Shown: positions 7,635 to 16,317, counted from the first letter of the stretch. The stretch is 33,454 nucleotides of DNA from CAZJHX01 sp964545715 (GCA_964545715.1 CAZJHX010000119.1:1-33454); one strand, 5' to 3'. Program-made: numbers and translations. Notes: generated from the sequence alone by a model not told the origin.

Positions 7635-8360
7635 GTGACTACGTCCACCGCCGGCACCGTACTATTCGTCGACGACATCCCTGATGTCGTGTCCACGCTC
7701 GCCAGAATGGTGGGCGATCAGCCCTATCAGGTGCTGACGGCGGGCTCGAGTGACGAAGCACTCGACGTCCTATCACGCCGCGAGATCGCTGTGGTGGTGG
7801 CCGACGATCACATGCCCGGCATGAGCGGCTCTGAGATGCTGGCCCAGGTTCGCCGCAAATACCCGCACACCGTGCGCGTATTGCTCACCGGCATCCCGTC
7901 CGTCGAGCAGGCGATCGGCGCGATCAACGACGGCGACGTCTTTCATTTTCTGCAAAAGCCTTGCGAGCGGGAGAAGCTCATCGAGGTCATCGCCCGGGCC
8001 TTTGATTTCCGCGCCAAGGCGGTGGCCAGCCAGCGGCTGCTGCAGGTCGCACAGGAGCAGGTCTCGCTGGTAGCGGCGCTCTCGTCCCCCGGTCACCCGA
8101 AGCCACTCAAGCGCGCCCGCACGCCGTCGGACCAGGATCTGAAGGCGATGAAGACCATCTCGCGCCGCGAGCGAGAGGTGCTGGACCACCTCGTCGAGGG
8201 GCGACGCATCACAGACATCGCGGACGCGCTGTTCATCAGCCCCCACACAGTCCGCAACCATCTGAAATCACTCTTCAAAAAACTGGGCGTTCCACACCCA
8301 GACCGAGTTGGTGGCGCGCTTCTCCGGGCTGTAGCCGTAGCCCCACTAGCCCAAAATTGA
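7635..8360 (+). CDS. REC-LuxR response regulator with an apparent C-terminal frameshift
   Basis: Residues 8-125 form a receiver domain: acidic pair in VLFVDDIPD, phosphoacceptor Asp57 in ADDHMPGMSG, then VLLTG and FLQKPCE with the conserved Lys. Residues about 168-215 form a LuxR-type helix-turn-helix (ISRREREVLDHLVEG, ISPHTVRNHLKSLFKKLGV). It should bind DNA when phosphorylated. GTG 7635 is the only start that keeps the receiver; the preceding in-frame stop is at 7626-7628. After LGV the frame reads PHPDRVGGALL, unlike the family, whereas the +1 frame from 8293 reads HTQTELVARFSGL and stops at 8334, the usual family ending. One extra C near 8291-8293 would explain this. No partner kinase is visible. 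Confidence 0.85.
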   Translation: MTTSTAGTVLFVDDIPDVVSTLARMVGDQPYQVLTAGSSDEALDVLSRREIAVVVADDHMPGMSGSEMLAQVRRKYPHTVRVLLTGIPSVEQAIGAINDGDVFHFLQKPCEREKLIEVIARAFDFRAKAVASQRLLQVAQEQVSLVAALSSPGHPKPLKRARTPSDQDLKAMKTISRREREVLDHLVEGRRITDIADALFISPHTVRNHLKSLFKKLGVPHPDRVGGALLRAVAVAPLAQN

Positions 8361-8449
8361 CCCACTGATTGAACCGTTCGAGCCATACAGCCTGACCGCG
8401 ATCCGCCCGTTCACTTAAGCACGGACGGCACATCATCGCGGAGGCAACC

Positions 8450-8827
8450 ATGAGTGCATCAAGCTACGTAGACTTTACTCCCCGCCAGGACGCCCTGGAC
8501 GCGGTGCAGACCGGCGTGATGTTGCTCGACTCGGCGCTGCGGGTCACATTTGCCAATGACGCCGCCTGCGAAGAGCTGGACCGATACCGGTACGCGATTG
8601 ACGCGGCGTTCGGCGTAGACTCCGACCAGATCGTCGGCACGCCGCTGACGCACCTGCATGACAGCCCGGAGCGCCTCAACGTGGCGACCCGGCACCCGAA
8701 CACCCTGCCTCATACCTCCCGTGTTGTTTTTGAAGGGTTGACCGCTGAGATCACCATCTCGTCGCTCAACCCGGGATCCCATGCTCCGGTTGGCTACCTG
8801 GCTACCTGGAACGTCCTCTCCGTTTGA
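8450..8827 (+). CDS. stand-alone PAS-domain protein
   Basis: A 125-residue single-domain protein. QTGVMLLDSALRVTFANDAA (about 19-38) is a textbook PAS N-terminal strand pair, IVGTPLTHLHDSP (about 61-73) matches the next PAS element, and VVFEGLTAEITISSLN and VGYLATWNVLSV give the last strands. No kinase, cyclase or DNA-binding part is attached, so it would act as a sensor or ligand-binding adaptor. Start at ATG 8450 is preceded by GCGGAGG, a good ribosome-binding site. It lies 89 bp after the response regulator, so both may belong to one signalling unit. The ligand is unknown. Confidence 0.75.
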   Translation: MSASSYVDFTPRQDALDAVQTGVMLLDSALRVTFANDAACEELDRYRYAIDAAFGVDSDQIVGTPLTHLHDSPERLNVATRHPNTLPHTSRVVFEGLTAEITISSLNPGSHAPVGYLATWNVLSV

Positions 8828-8828
8828 T

Positions 8829-8874
8829 AGTCACAAGGCGCCGCCCGAGGCTGAGCGGGAGGCGCCTTGTGACT
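8829..8874 (+). terminator. strong stem-loop terminator
   Basis: A perfect 14-bp inverted repeat begins 2 nt after the PAS gene stop: AGTCACAAGGCGCC at 8829-8842 and its reverse complement at 8861-8874, around an 18-nt loop that can extend the pairing. A pyrimidine-rich tail (ttcacctttct) follows. The T-run is weak, yet the position and stem strength fit an intrinsic terminator for the signalling genes. Confidence 0.75.
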
Positions 8875-8914
8875 TTCACCTTTCTCCCCGGCGCCTGATA
8901 TCCTGGGGGCTCCG

Positions 8915-9751
8915 ATGTCCCCGACCCCCTCCCCGCCCGCAACCATCCGCGTGATGAGCTGCAACATTCGGGACAGCTACGCCGACGATAAAACCGACAG
9001 CTGGCCGCATCGATCCGCCGCATGCGCCGAGGTGATCGCCTCACGGGCGCCGGACCTGATCGGTTTTCAGGAGATGACGCAGACGCAGTGGCACGATCTG
9101 CTGGCCGCCCTGCAAGGCTATGCGGGGTACGGGCAGTCGGACACGCCCCGGAAATTTCACCCGCGAAACGCCGTCTTCTACCGCCGCGATCGGTTCGTTC
9201 TGGTCACCTGCGGCGGCTTCGCTCTCTCGGACACACCGCACGTCTGCGGCTCCATGTTCGCGGACGGCCGCGTGCCGCGCGTCTTCAATTGGGTGGAGTT
9301 GGTGGAGCGTGCGAGCGGAGTCGCCGTGCGCTACGGCAACACGCACCTGGACCACCTGGACGATCCCGCCCGGCCCGAGGTGGGGCAATCGGCGCGCCTG
9401 GCGCAGGCCGGGTTGATCGACCAGCACTGCGCGGCGTGGACACAGCCGGTGCAGCTGCTCAGCGGCGACCTGAACGTGCCTGCGGACAATGCCGTGATCG
9501 CGCGCTTTTTGGACGCGGGCTGGGTCGACACCTGGACCGAGACCGGCGGCGCCCCCGACCCTTGCGACACCTACCACGGCTTCCAAGGCCCCGAGTGCGG
9601 AATGCACACCGGCAAGATCGACTTCATCTTCAGACGTGGACGCAGCCGCACCGCCGCCACGGAAATCGTGACGGACACCGTTGACGGCCGCTTCCCCAGC
9701 GACCACTACTTTCTAGTGGCTGACATCGACCTTTTGCACGGCGAGGACTGA
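8915..9751 (+). CDS. endonuclease/exonuclease/phosphatase-fold hydrolase
   Basis: A 278-residue protein with the metal-dependent phosphodiesterase fold of DNase I and inositol phosphatases. The order of motifs fits: IRVMSCNIRDSYADD (catalytic Asn), LIGFQEM (metal-binding Glu), YGNTHLDHL (His), LLSGDLNVPADN (Asp and Asn) and, near the end, SDHYFLVADIDL (Asp-His pair). No signal peptide is apparent, so it is probably cytoplasmic. The stop is 1 bp before the GH172 start, so the two are likely co-transcribed. Members of this family next to glycosidases often act on sugar or lipid phosphodiesters, but DNA as a substrate cannot be excluded. Confidence 0.85.
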   Translation: MSPTPSPPATIRVMSCNIRDSYADDKTDSWPHRSAACAEVIASRAPDLIGFQEMTQTQWHDLLAALQGYAGYGQSDTPRKFHPRNAVFYRRDRFVLVTCGGFALSDTPHVCGSMFADGRVPRVFNWVELVERASGVAVRYGNTHLDHLDDPARPEVGQSARLAQAGLIDQHCAAWTQPVQLLSGDLNVPADNAVIARFLDAGWVDTWTETGGAPDPCDTYHGFQGPECGMHTGKIDFIFRRGRSRTAATEIVTDTVDGRFPSDHYFLVADIDLLHGED

Positions 9752-9752
9752 C

Positions 9753-10844
9753 ATGAGCGATTTTGACGGCCTCGGCCTGCACCTGGGCAACCTGTGGCGC
9801 CTGTCCCCGGCGCAGACCCGCTCGATCAGCCCCGAGAATCCGACGGGCGCAAAAGCCGGCGGCGCCCGGGCGACGGCAGGCACCGGAGCCAACGCGGCGC
9901 GCGAGCTCGGCGAGGGGTGGAAGATCTCCCCATCCGTCAAGATCGGGCCCGGCGACACCCACGTGATGGCTGACATCAACGGGTCAGGGGCCATTCAGCA
10001 CATCTGGCTGACGCCGACCGGGCGCTGGCGCAACGGCATCCTGCGCGTCTACTGGGACTGGCAGGAGCACCCCAGCATCGAGGTCCCGGTCGGCGACTTC
10101 TTCTGCTGCGGATGGGGTCAATACGCGCAGGTCAGCTCGCTCGCCGTATGCGTCAACCCTGGCAGCGCGTTCAACTGCTACTGGGAGATGCCGTTCAAAC
10201 ACAACGCGCGCATCACGTGGACCAACACGGCCGACGACGAGATGACGCTCTACTATCAGATCACCTACACCGAGACGCATGTGCCCGAAGACGCGGCCTA
10301 CCTGCACGCCCAGTTTCGGCGCAGCAACCCGGTGGCCAGAGGTGATGTCCACACGATTATCGATGACGTCAGCGGGTGTGGTCAGTACGTAGGCACGTAC
10401 CTGGCGTGGGGAGTCAACGCAGGCGGCTGGTGGGGCGAGGGCGAGGTCAAGCACTACATCGACGGCGACACCGACTATCCGACGATCTGCGGCACCGGCA
10501 CGGAGGACTACTTCGGCGGCTCCTACAACTTCGAGGCGCCTGATGCGGACGGCCACCGCACCTACAAAGAGTTCACGACGCCCTACAGCGGGCTGCCCCA
10601 GGTGCTGCGCCCCGACGGACGCTACCGCTCACAGACCCGCTTCGGCATGTATCGCTGGCACATTACCGACCCGATCCGCTTTCAGGAGGACCTGCGCGTC
10701 ACGGTCCAAGACCTGGGCTGGCGCAAGGACGGGCGCTATCTGCAGCGCCAGGACGATATCGCCTCGACCGCCTTCTGGTACCAGACGCTGCCGTCGTTAC
10801 AGCTGTACCCGCTGCCCGGCCGCGATGAGCTGGAGGTTATTTAG
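9753..10844 (+). CDS. GH172 (DUF2961) family glycosidase-like protein
   Basis: A 363-residue protein with the full DUF2961 pattern: an N-terminal TRSISPENPTGAKAGG, GAIQHIWLTP, a jelly-roll region, CGTGTEDYFGGSYNF, then YRWHITDPIRFQEDLRV and a Trp/Tyr-rich end. DUF2961 was reclassified as GH172 when members were shown to cleave difructose or arabinofuranosyl linkages; which sugar applies here is unknown. The two Glu residues used in that family should lie around GTGTEDYF and downstream, but I cannot assign them exactly. No secretion signal is seen. GGCGAGG before ATG 9753 serves as ribosome-binding site. It converges with the acyl-CoA dehydrogenase, the ends overlapping by 4 bp. Confidence 0.82.
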   Translation: MSDFDGLGLHLGNLWRLSPAQTRSISPENPTGAKAGGARATAGTGANAARELGEGWKISPSVKIGPGDTHVMADINGSGAIQHIWLTPTGRWRNGILRVYWDWQEHPSIEVPVGDFFCCGWGQYAQVSSLAVCVNPGSAFNCYWEMPFKHNARITWTNTADDEMTLYYQITYTETHVPEDAAYLHAQFRRSNPVARGDVHTIIDDVSGCGQYVGTYLAWGVNAGGWWGEGEVKHYIDGDTDYPTICGTGTEDYFGGSYNFEAPDADGHRTYKEFTTPYSGLPQVLRPDGRYRSQTRFGMYRWHITDPIRFQEDLRVTVQDLGWRKDGRYLQRQDDIASTAFWYQTLPSLQLYPLPGRDELEVI

Positions 10845-11998
10845 AACTGCAGGGCCTTGGAGATGATCTCTTTCATCACCTCCTGGGTACCGCCGCCGAT
10901 GGGCAGCAGGCGCACGTCGCGGCTGATCCGCTCGACCGCGGACTCGCGCATGTAGCCCATGCCGCCGAGGATCTGCACAGCGTCGTAGCAGACCTTGACC
11001 GCGGTCTCGGCGGCGAAGTTTTTGGCCATGGACACCTCGCCCACCAGGTACTGGCCGGCTGCCACCCGACCGGCCACGTGGTAGTTCAGCGACTTGCACG
11101 CCAGCACCGCAGTCGCCATATCCGCCAGCTTGTGGCGCGTGACCTGAAAGCCCGTGACGGGCTTGCCGAAGACCTTGCGCTCACGGGCATACGCCAGCGC
11201 CTCTTCCAGCACGAACTCGGCGGACGCGTGGCCAAAGGCGGCCAGGGCCAGGCGCTCGGCCTGAAAGTTGCGCATGAGCGTCACAAAGGCCGAGCCCTCC
11301 GGCCCCACGCGGTTGGCAGCCGGGACACGAACGTTGTCAAAGCTCAGCTCGGCGGTGTCGGAGGCGCGCCAGCCTGTCTTTTTCAGAGAGCGCGAGATCT
11401 CGAACCCGGGCATGCCCTTCTCGACGACAAAGAACGTCAGGCCGCCGTGCGGATCGTCGCCCGTACGCGCCAGGGTCGTCACAAAGTCCGCGCGACACCC
11501 GGATGTGATGAACATCTTGCTGCCGCTGATGAGGTAGTCGTCCCCGTCTTTGACGGCGCGGGTGCGCACGCCGGCGACGTCGCTGCCCGCGCCCGGCTCG
11601 GTGATGCCCAGCGCGGCGATGCGCTCGCCCTGCATGCAGGGCCGCACAAAGCGCTCGATCTGGTCGGACGCCGCGGCCTGCACGATGGGGGGCAGCCCGA
11701 TGCCGTTGGAGCCCAAGCCCGCGATCACGCCGGTCGAGCCGCCGTGGATGAGCCCTTCGGTCACCATCATCGCGTGCACCTGGGTGCCGCCGCTGCCGCC
11801 GACCTCCTCGGGAAAGGACACCCCCAGAATGCCGGCCTCAGCGGCCTTTTTATAGAGCTCGCGGGGGAAGGACTCGGCCTCCTCCCACTCGTTGGCGTAC
11901 GGCGCGATCTCCTTCTTGGCAAAGCGGGTACAGGTCTCGCGGATCTGCAGACAGCTCTCGTCCAGCTGCGCGTCCAATGAGCGTGTGAAGCGTGACAT
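10841..11998 (-). CDS. acyl-CoA dehydrogenase
   Basis: A 385-residue flavoprotein that introduces the alpha-beta double bond in acyl-CoA thioesters and passes electrons to ETF. The family pattern is complete: N-terminal helical domain with FPEEVGGSGG, middle beta domain with ALGITEPGAGSDVAGVRT (FAD-contacting) and DDYLISGSKMFITSG, and C-terminal helices with ERKVFGKPVTGFQVTRHKLADM, QILGGMGYMRE and GGGTQEVMKEI. Glu373 in that last motif is the predicted catalytic base. Length is normal. It is followed on the same strand, 9 bp upstream of its start, by the end of a methyltransferase gene, so both may share a transcript. Chain-length or branched substrate preference cannot be told. Confidence 0.93.
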   Translation of the reverse strand: MSRFTRSLDAQLDESCLQIRETCTRFAKKEIAPYANEWEEAESFPRELYKKAAEAGILGVSFPEEVGGSGGTQVHAMMVTEGLIHGGSTGVIAGLGSNGIGLPPIVQAAASDQIERFVRPCMQGERIAALGITEPGAGSDVAGVRTRAVKDGDDYLISGSKMFITSGCRADFVTTLARTGDDPHGGLTFFVVEKGMPGFEISRSLKKTGWRASDTAELSFDNVRVPAANRVGPEGSAFVTLMRNFQAERLALAAFGHASAEFVLEEALAYARERKVFGKPVTGFQVTRHKLADMATAVLACKSLNYHVAGRVAAGQYLVGEVSMAKNFAAETAVKVCYDAVQILGGMGYMRESAVERISRDVRLLPIGGGTQEVMKEIISKALQF

Positions 11999-12007
11999 GG
12001 GAGCCGA

Positions 12008-12979
12008 TTATGACCGACTGTGAGCGATGAGCAATAGGCTGCCTGGCGCGGTGGCCAGGTCGACGCCCTCAGGGTCGAGGAACCCGGCGCTGTCCAGCTG
12101 GTCCAGCAGCTCGCGCTCGGTCCACAGCGGACGTCCGGTCATCAAATAATAGAGGAGCGAGGACGTGGCTGTGACGCGCGCATCGGCGGCTTGTCGCGCG
12201 GGATCGGGCTGCAGGATCGCCACGCGGCCCCCCGGCTTCAGAGCCGCCCCGGCAAGGTGCAGCACCTCGGCGGTCTGGACGTCCGTGAGGTGTGGGGTCA
12301 CATTGAACAGAAGGACGAGATCGAAGCCGCTGCCCCAGGGCGTCACCGACATGTCGCCGGCGCGAAAGACGATCCGGTCGCTGGTCTGGGGTGCGCACTC
12401 GATCGCGGGCGGGAGGTCCAGCACCTCGGCCTGCAGCTCGGGATACGCGGCACACAGCGCCTCGCAGTAGGCCCCGTGGCCGCCGCCGACGTCCAGCACG
12501 CGAATGGGGCCGGCGAGCGGGGCCAGCTTGCGGGCTACCTCGGCGCACGTGTCACCGGCGGCAAACGCCAGGGCGCTGAGATAGCGCTCCCAGAACCCGG
12601 CGGCGTGCTTGCGGGCGTGCAGATCGGTGGACTCGTCGACCAGGCGACGCTCCAGCTCGGAGATCAGGTCCCACTGGTCGTAGTTGAAGCGGACCAGATC
12701 GGTGGCGGAGTGCTCGGAGTCCTCGACCAGAAAGCGCTCGGTCGCCTCCGTGTTGAACCAGTCGTCGCCGAAGCGCTGGATATGGCCGCAGCTCTCCAGG
12801 GTAGTCAGCAGCAGCTCCAACCCGCCCGCGCGCAGCCCCAGCTCGGTGGCGATCTGTTGGCTGGAGGCCGGGGTTTTGGCCAGCAGGTCGAAGATGCCCA
12901 GGCGCACACCGGCCATCACGACGCGCGCGCCGGTCATGCCCAAAGCCATGTCCGCAACTGGGTTCATCCACCGCAACAT
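12008..12979 (-). CDS. class I SAM-dependent O-methyltransferase with N-terminal winged-helix domain
   Basis: A 323-residue protein of the acetylserotonin/hydroxyneurosporene O-methyltransferase type. Residues 12-95 form the dimerisation winged helix (VRLGIFDLLAKTPASSQQIA, LELLLTTLESCGHIQRF). The SAM site is VLDVGGGHGAYCEAL (Gly-x-Gly-x-Gly at about 163-169), followed by acidic EVLDLPPAIE, GDMSVTPWG and LLFNVTPHL. The usual catalytic His near HxxxDW is replaced by the TPHLTD region, so the chemistry may differ. Start ATG 12979. It lies 9 bp upstream of the acyl-CoA dehydrogenase and is divergent from a second methyltransferase of the same architecture, starts 47 bp apart. A secondary-metabolite or quinone role is possible, not shown. 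Confidence 0.85.
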   Translation of the reverse strand: MLRWMNPVADMALGMTGARVVMAGVRLGIFDLLAKTPASSQQIATELGLRAGGLELLLTTLESCGHIQRFGDDWFNTEATERFLVEDSEHSATDLVRFNYDQWDLISELERRLVDESTDLHARKHAAGFWERYLSALAFAAGDTCAEVARKLAPLAGPIRVLDVGGGHGAYCEALCAAYPELQAEVLDLPPAIECAPQTSDRIVFRAGDMSVTPWGSGFDLVLLFNVTPHLTDVQTAEVLHLAGAALKPGGRVAILQPDPARQAADARVTATSSLLYYLMTGRPLWTERELLDQLDSAGFLDPEGVDLATAPGSLLLIAHSRS

Positions 12980-13026
12980 TGCACAAATGGCACGTCCAAT
13001 GTTGCCGGGCTGCTAAACTCCCACCC

Positions 13027-13920
13027 TTGGACGTCTTTGCACAAGTGGTGAGCTCAGCGCGCCCGTTTTTCAAGGCGGCCTGCGCGCATGCCGGTCATAC
13101 GTTGGGCATCTTCGAGGCATGCCGCCAGCCGGTCGACGCGGCGGGGCTGGCCAGCGCGCTGGGCCTGGCGAGCGCGCATCGGCTGCAGGCGCTGCTGGAT
13201 GTGCTGGTGCTGGACGGCGCGCTGCAGCGTCAAAGTGGCCGCTATGCCGTCCTGGCGGTGCCGCCGCGGCCGGATGATGTCGCGGCGGCCGGATGGGGAT
13301 TGCTGGCACAGGTGATCCTGGAAGACGTGCCGCTGCCGGCGCCCCAGACGGACGCGGGGCACCAGGCCCATCTCCTGTCGGCGGGCGCGGCGGTGGCGGA
13401 CGAGGTGGCGACCCGGTTTCTGGCTGGCGCGGACACGCTGCTGGACCTGGGCGGCGGCAGCGGGGCCTACACGCGCGCGTACACGCAGGCGTACCCGCAC
13501 GCGCGCGCGGCATTGATCGACCGCGCGCCGGTGCTGGCGCTTGCCGCTCAGAATGTGGGCGAGCGCGCGCACCTGATCGACGCGGACATCCTGCGCGACG
13601 ACCTGGGCGGACCGTACGACGCGGTGCTGCTGTCAAACGTGCTGCACCTCTATGGTCCGGACGACTGCAAGACCCTTGTGGCCCGGGCGGCGGCGGCACT
13701 GGCGCCCGGCGGAGCGCTGCTTGTGAAGGACTTTTCCGCCGAGACCGAGACCGGAAGGCTGTTCGCCGTGAACATGGCTTTATACACCGAGCGTGGCACC
13801 GTGCACCCCGATGACGACATTTGCGGGTGGATGCTGAGCGCCGGACTGCACGACAACTGCACGCATGTGCTTGCCACGTTCGGGGACTCGATGGTAGCGA
13901 TCGGCCACCGCCAACAATAG
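13027..13920 (+). CDS. second SAM-dependent O-methyltransferase-like protein
   Basis: About 297 residues with the same two-domain plan as its divergent neighbour: a winged helix (HTLGIFEACRQPVDAAGLAS, LLDVLVLDGALQRQSGRYAV) and a SAM-binding fold (LLDLGGGSGAYTRAY at 138-152, ALIDRAPVL, DADILRDD, LLSNVLHLYGPDD). It ends WMLSAGLHDN...VAIGH, as in this family. The start is uncertain: TTG 13027, GTG 13045 or GTG 13048 all keep the domain, and none has a clear ribosome-binding site. A TTG at 12979 would overlap the divergent gene and adds residues unlike the family. The stop is 33 bp before the Cys-rich lipoprotein gene. Confidence 0.78.
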   Translation: MDVFAQVVSSARPFFKAACAHAGHTLGIFEACRQPVDAAGLASALGLASAHRLQALLDVLVLDGALQRQSGRYAVLAVPPRPDDVAAAGWGLLAQVILEDVPLPAPQTDAGHQAHLLSAGAAVADEVATRFLAGADTLLDLGGGSGAYTRAYTQAYPHARAALIDRAPVLALAAQNVGERAHLIDADILRDDLGGPYDAVLLSNVLHLYGPDDCKTLVARAAAALAPGGALLVKDFSAETETGRLFAVNMALYTERGTVHPDDDICGWMLSAGLHDNCTHVLATFGDSMVAIGHRQQ

Positions 13921-13953
13921 AATTCGTGCGGCGTAACAGTGGGAGATAGGACC

Positions 13954-16281
13954 ATGCGGAGCCAGATCTGGGTCGCGATGACGATGGTGTTTGCGATCGC
14001 GTGCACCAGCAATGTGGACGAGGTGTCGACGGACACCGTGACTGTGCAGGACGAGGGCGAAGCCGATGTGGTCGAGACGGATGAGGGTCCGCCCCCCACC
14101 GACGAGGGTCCGGACGAGCCCGATGTGCAGGTGCCCGACATCTTTGTGCCGCCCCCGGATCTCGGGCCGCCGCCGCCGCCGCAGGACCCGATGGTCTGCA
14201 CCGGCAACGTCACCGAGCCCCTGCAGGAGTTCGGCGGGTCGTGCTGTTACACCACCAACAGCAACCCGCAGAACCCGGGCTGCCTGGAGTTCAACGGCGC
14301 CTGCCTGCACGCGCAATGCGGCACCGGGCGCTGTGAGAAGCCGTACTGCGGCAAGGCGTGCAATATCGGCAAGGACGCCAAGAACAACGCGACGGGCGTG
14401 GCGGAGCCCGACGGGATCGCCGATGACGGCCAACCCAACGACTGCGGCGGGGCGGTGGACGGCCCGATGGGCACGGAGTACCGATGCGTGAACCTGAACC
14501 AGCCGGATCAAGACCCGTTCTCGCGATGCTACCCGGGGACGACGTTTGCGGCGTGCCAGAGCAACAAGGACTGCCCCGAGACCGAGGCGTGCACGCTGAT
14601 GTACATCCTGGGCCAGAGCCAGACGCGCTGCGCGGTACCGGCCAAGGACGCGGCGGGCGGCACCGAGGCCTGCAACTTCGACCCGACGGCCGGCCCGATC
14701 GTAGAGTGCTCGGGCGCGTACTGCTCGACGGGCGCCGGCTGCATTGACGTGTGCGAGACGGACGCGGACTGCCTGACGGACACCTGCGGGGACGCGGGCA
14801 CGTGCACCGGCAGCGCCAAGGCCTGCGAGACCGACGCGGACTGCAGCGCCTGGTCGTGCCAGACCGTGCAGCCGTACAGCAACAGCGCGTTTGAGACCAA
14901 CCTGTGCCAGCCCAACGACTGCGAGAAGGCGTCGGACTGCCCGGGCGACGAGTGGTTCTGCCGGCCGTTCTGGAACGGCGCGGACGCGGTGGAAGACGTC
15001 GCGACGGGTCACCGCTGCCGCCGCGCGACGGTGGGGACGGTCGACTACGGCGAGAAGTGCGATGACGACAACGAATGCGTGTTCGACTCGGCGTGCATCG
15101 AGGGCATGTGCGCCGGACCGTGCACCGGCGATGCGGACTGCGGGCCCGGGACCGAGTGCCTGGTCGGCTTCCAGTGGAACGTCGACGTCGACGGGGACAA
15201 CAACGCGGACACCTCGCTCAACGTGGACCTCTGCCGTGCGTGGGAGCACGCCGGCGACGCTCCCGCAGAGTGCAGCTCCGACGCGGACTGCGCTGACGGG
15301 GAGCACTGCCGCTATCGGATCAAGGGCCAGGGTGAGGGTGCCGACCGCGTCTGGAAGGTGGAGTATCGCTGCAGGTTGGACGTCGAGGACGAAGCGGGCG
15401 AGTTCGGGGATGAGTGCTCTGCCAGCGGTCAGGACTGCAAGACCGATTTGTGCGTCTTCCCCTCGCAGCTGACGGACGACAGCACCCCGTTCTGCGCTGA
15501 GTTCTGCAACAGCGCGGCGGACTGTCCTGAGGGGCTGGAGAGCTACGACGGTCTGTACTGGAAGACCGTGTGCGTGAGCCGAAACGTCAACCGCAACAAC
15601 ACGCCGGACCCGGTGGACGACGTGTACGTGCCCACCTGCTACCCGACCAGCAGCATCGGCTCCCTGAAGTCGTGTGAGCAGACGCGAAAGTGCACCAACA
15701 AGAAGGAGTACTGCCGGGCGATCGCGATCGGGGGCAACCCGGACGAGGCGGTGACGGTTGAGCACCTGTGCTCAGACGCCGCCCAGGGGCTGGCCACGCT
15801 CGGCGTGACCAAAGTGCCCACGAAGCGGGTCGGCGAAGTGTGCGAGGCGTGGACGGAGTGCGTCGGACGCGCGTGCTTCTGGGACGACGTGGGCACACGG
15901 TACTGCTCCGAGCTGTGCAGCACGGACGACGACTGCATCACTGAGGGCGGCATCGAGGGGCTGAAGTGCACAGAGCGCGTGTTGATCCCCCGCCCGAACG
16001 CGGCCGATAGCGGCATCACGACCCGGTGCGTCTTGCAGAAGACCTGCCTGGCCTGTGAGAACGACGGTGACTGCGGCGGCGATCACAAGTGCGTGAACAT
16101 CGGCGGGATCGGCTTCCTCGCCGACTTCCGGTGCGGGGCGCCGTGCGAGACGGACGCGGACTGCCCGGACGTCGATCACACCTGCCAGGAGGGCGTGGAC
16201 CCGGCGAACGGCAAGCCCCAGGCGGCGAAAGCCTGTACCCCGTCCTTCTGCGAGGACGCGGCCGTCGACGACGGCGAGTAG
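13954..16281 (+). CDS. large cysteine-rich lipoprotein with repeated C-x4-D-C units
   Basis: A 775-residue secreted protein. MRSQIWVAMTMVFAIAC is a lipoprotein signal with the lipobox ending at Cys17. An acidic, Thr/Pro-rich linker follows (to about residue 80, with VPPPDLGPPPPPQ). The rest is cysteine-rich and contains at least ten C-x4-D-C motifs, for example CQSNKDC, CETDADC (three times), CTGDADC, CSSDADC, CENDGDC and CSTDDDC, mostly followed by a third Cys 4-7 residues on. The spacing suggests small disulphide knots like EGF or Dickkopf modules, but I cannot name a family. ATG 13954 is preferred over GTG 13939 because of GGGAG at 13941-13945. It is probably anchored in the outer membrane, and it comes 36 bp before another lipoprotein gene. 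Confidence 0.8.
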   Translation: MRSQIWVAMTMVFAIACTSNVDEVSTDTVTVQDEGEADVVETDEGPPPTDEGPDEPDVQVPDIFVPPPDLGPPPPPQDPMVCTGNVTEPLQEFGGSCCYTTNSNPQNPGCLEFNGACLHAQCGTGRCEKPYCGKACNIGKDAKNNATGVAEPDGIADDGQPNDCGGAVDGPMGTEYRCVNLNQPDQDPFSRCYPGTTFAACQSNKDCPETEACTLMYILGQSQTRCAVPAKDAAGGTEACNFDPTAGPIVECSGAYCSTGAGCIDVCETDADCLTDTCGDAGTCTGSAKACETDADCSAWSCQTVQPYSNSAFETNLCQPNDCEKASDCPGDEWFCRPFWNGADAVEDVATGHRCRRATVGTVDYGEKCDDDNECVFDSACIEGMCAGPCTGDADCGPGTECLVGFQWNVDVDGDNNADTSLNVDLCRAWEHAGDAPAECSSDADCADGEHCRYRIKGQGEGADRVWKVEYRCRLDVEDEAGEFGDECSASGQDCKTDLCVFPSQLTDDSTPFCAEFCNSAADCPEGLESYDGLYWKTVCVSRNVNRNNTPDPVDDVYVPTCYPTSSIGSLKSCEQTRKCTNKKEYCRAIAIGGNPDEAVTVEHLCSDAAQGLATLGVTKVPTKRVGEVCEAWTECVGRACFWDDVGTRYCSELCSTDDDCITEGGIEGLKCTERVLIPRPNAADSGITTRCVLQKTCLACENDGDCGGDHKCVNIGGIGFLADFRCGAPCETDADCPDVDHTCQEGVDPANGKPQAAKACTPSFCEDAAVDDGE

Positions 16282-16317
16282 TCGCGCAGGCACGGAATCT
16301 GCAGATCGCGCGCCGGT

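Noticed and set aside
7622..7635. TATATA box giving a leaderless response-regulator mRNA
   Set aside because: No -35 lies at a usual distance, and GAGGAA just before GTG could be a short-spaced ribosome-binding site. Evidence is too thin.
13780..15765. Long minus-strand open frame (661 codons) opposite the Cys-rich lipoprotein
   Set aside because: It is Arg/Ala/Val-rich with no domain and mirrors the codon pattern of the opposite gene. High GC makes such antisense frames common.
16297..16306. ATCTGCAGAT palindrome upstream of the PLD gene
   Set aside because: A 10-bp palindrome seen once, in a 36-bp gap, is expected by chance, with no second copy to support an operator.
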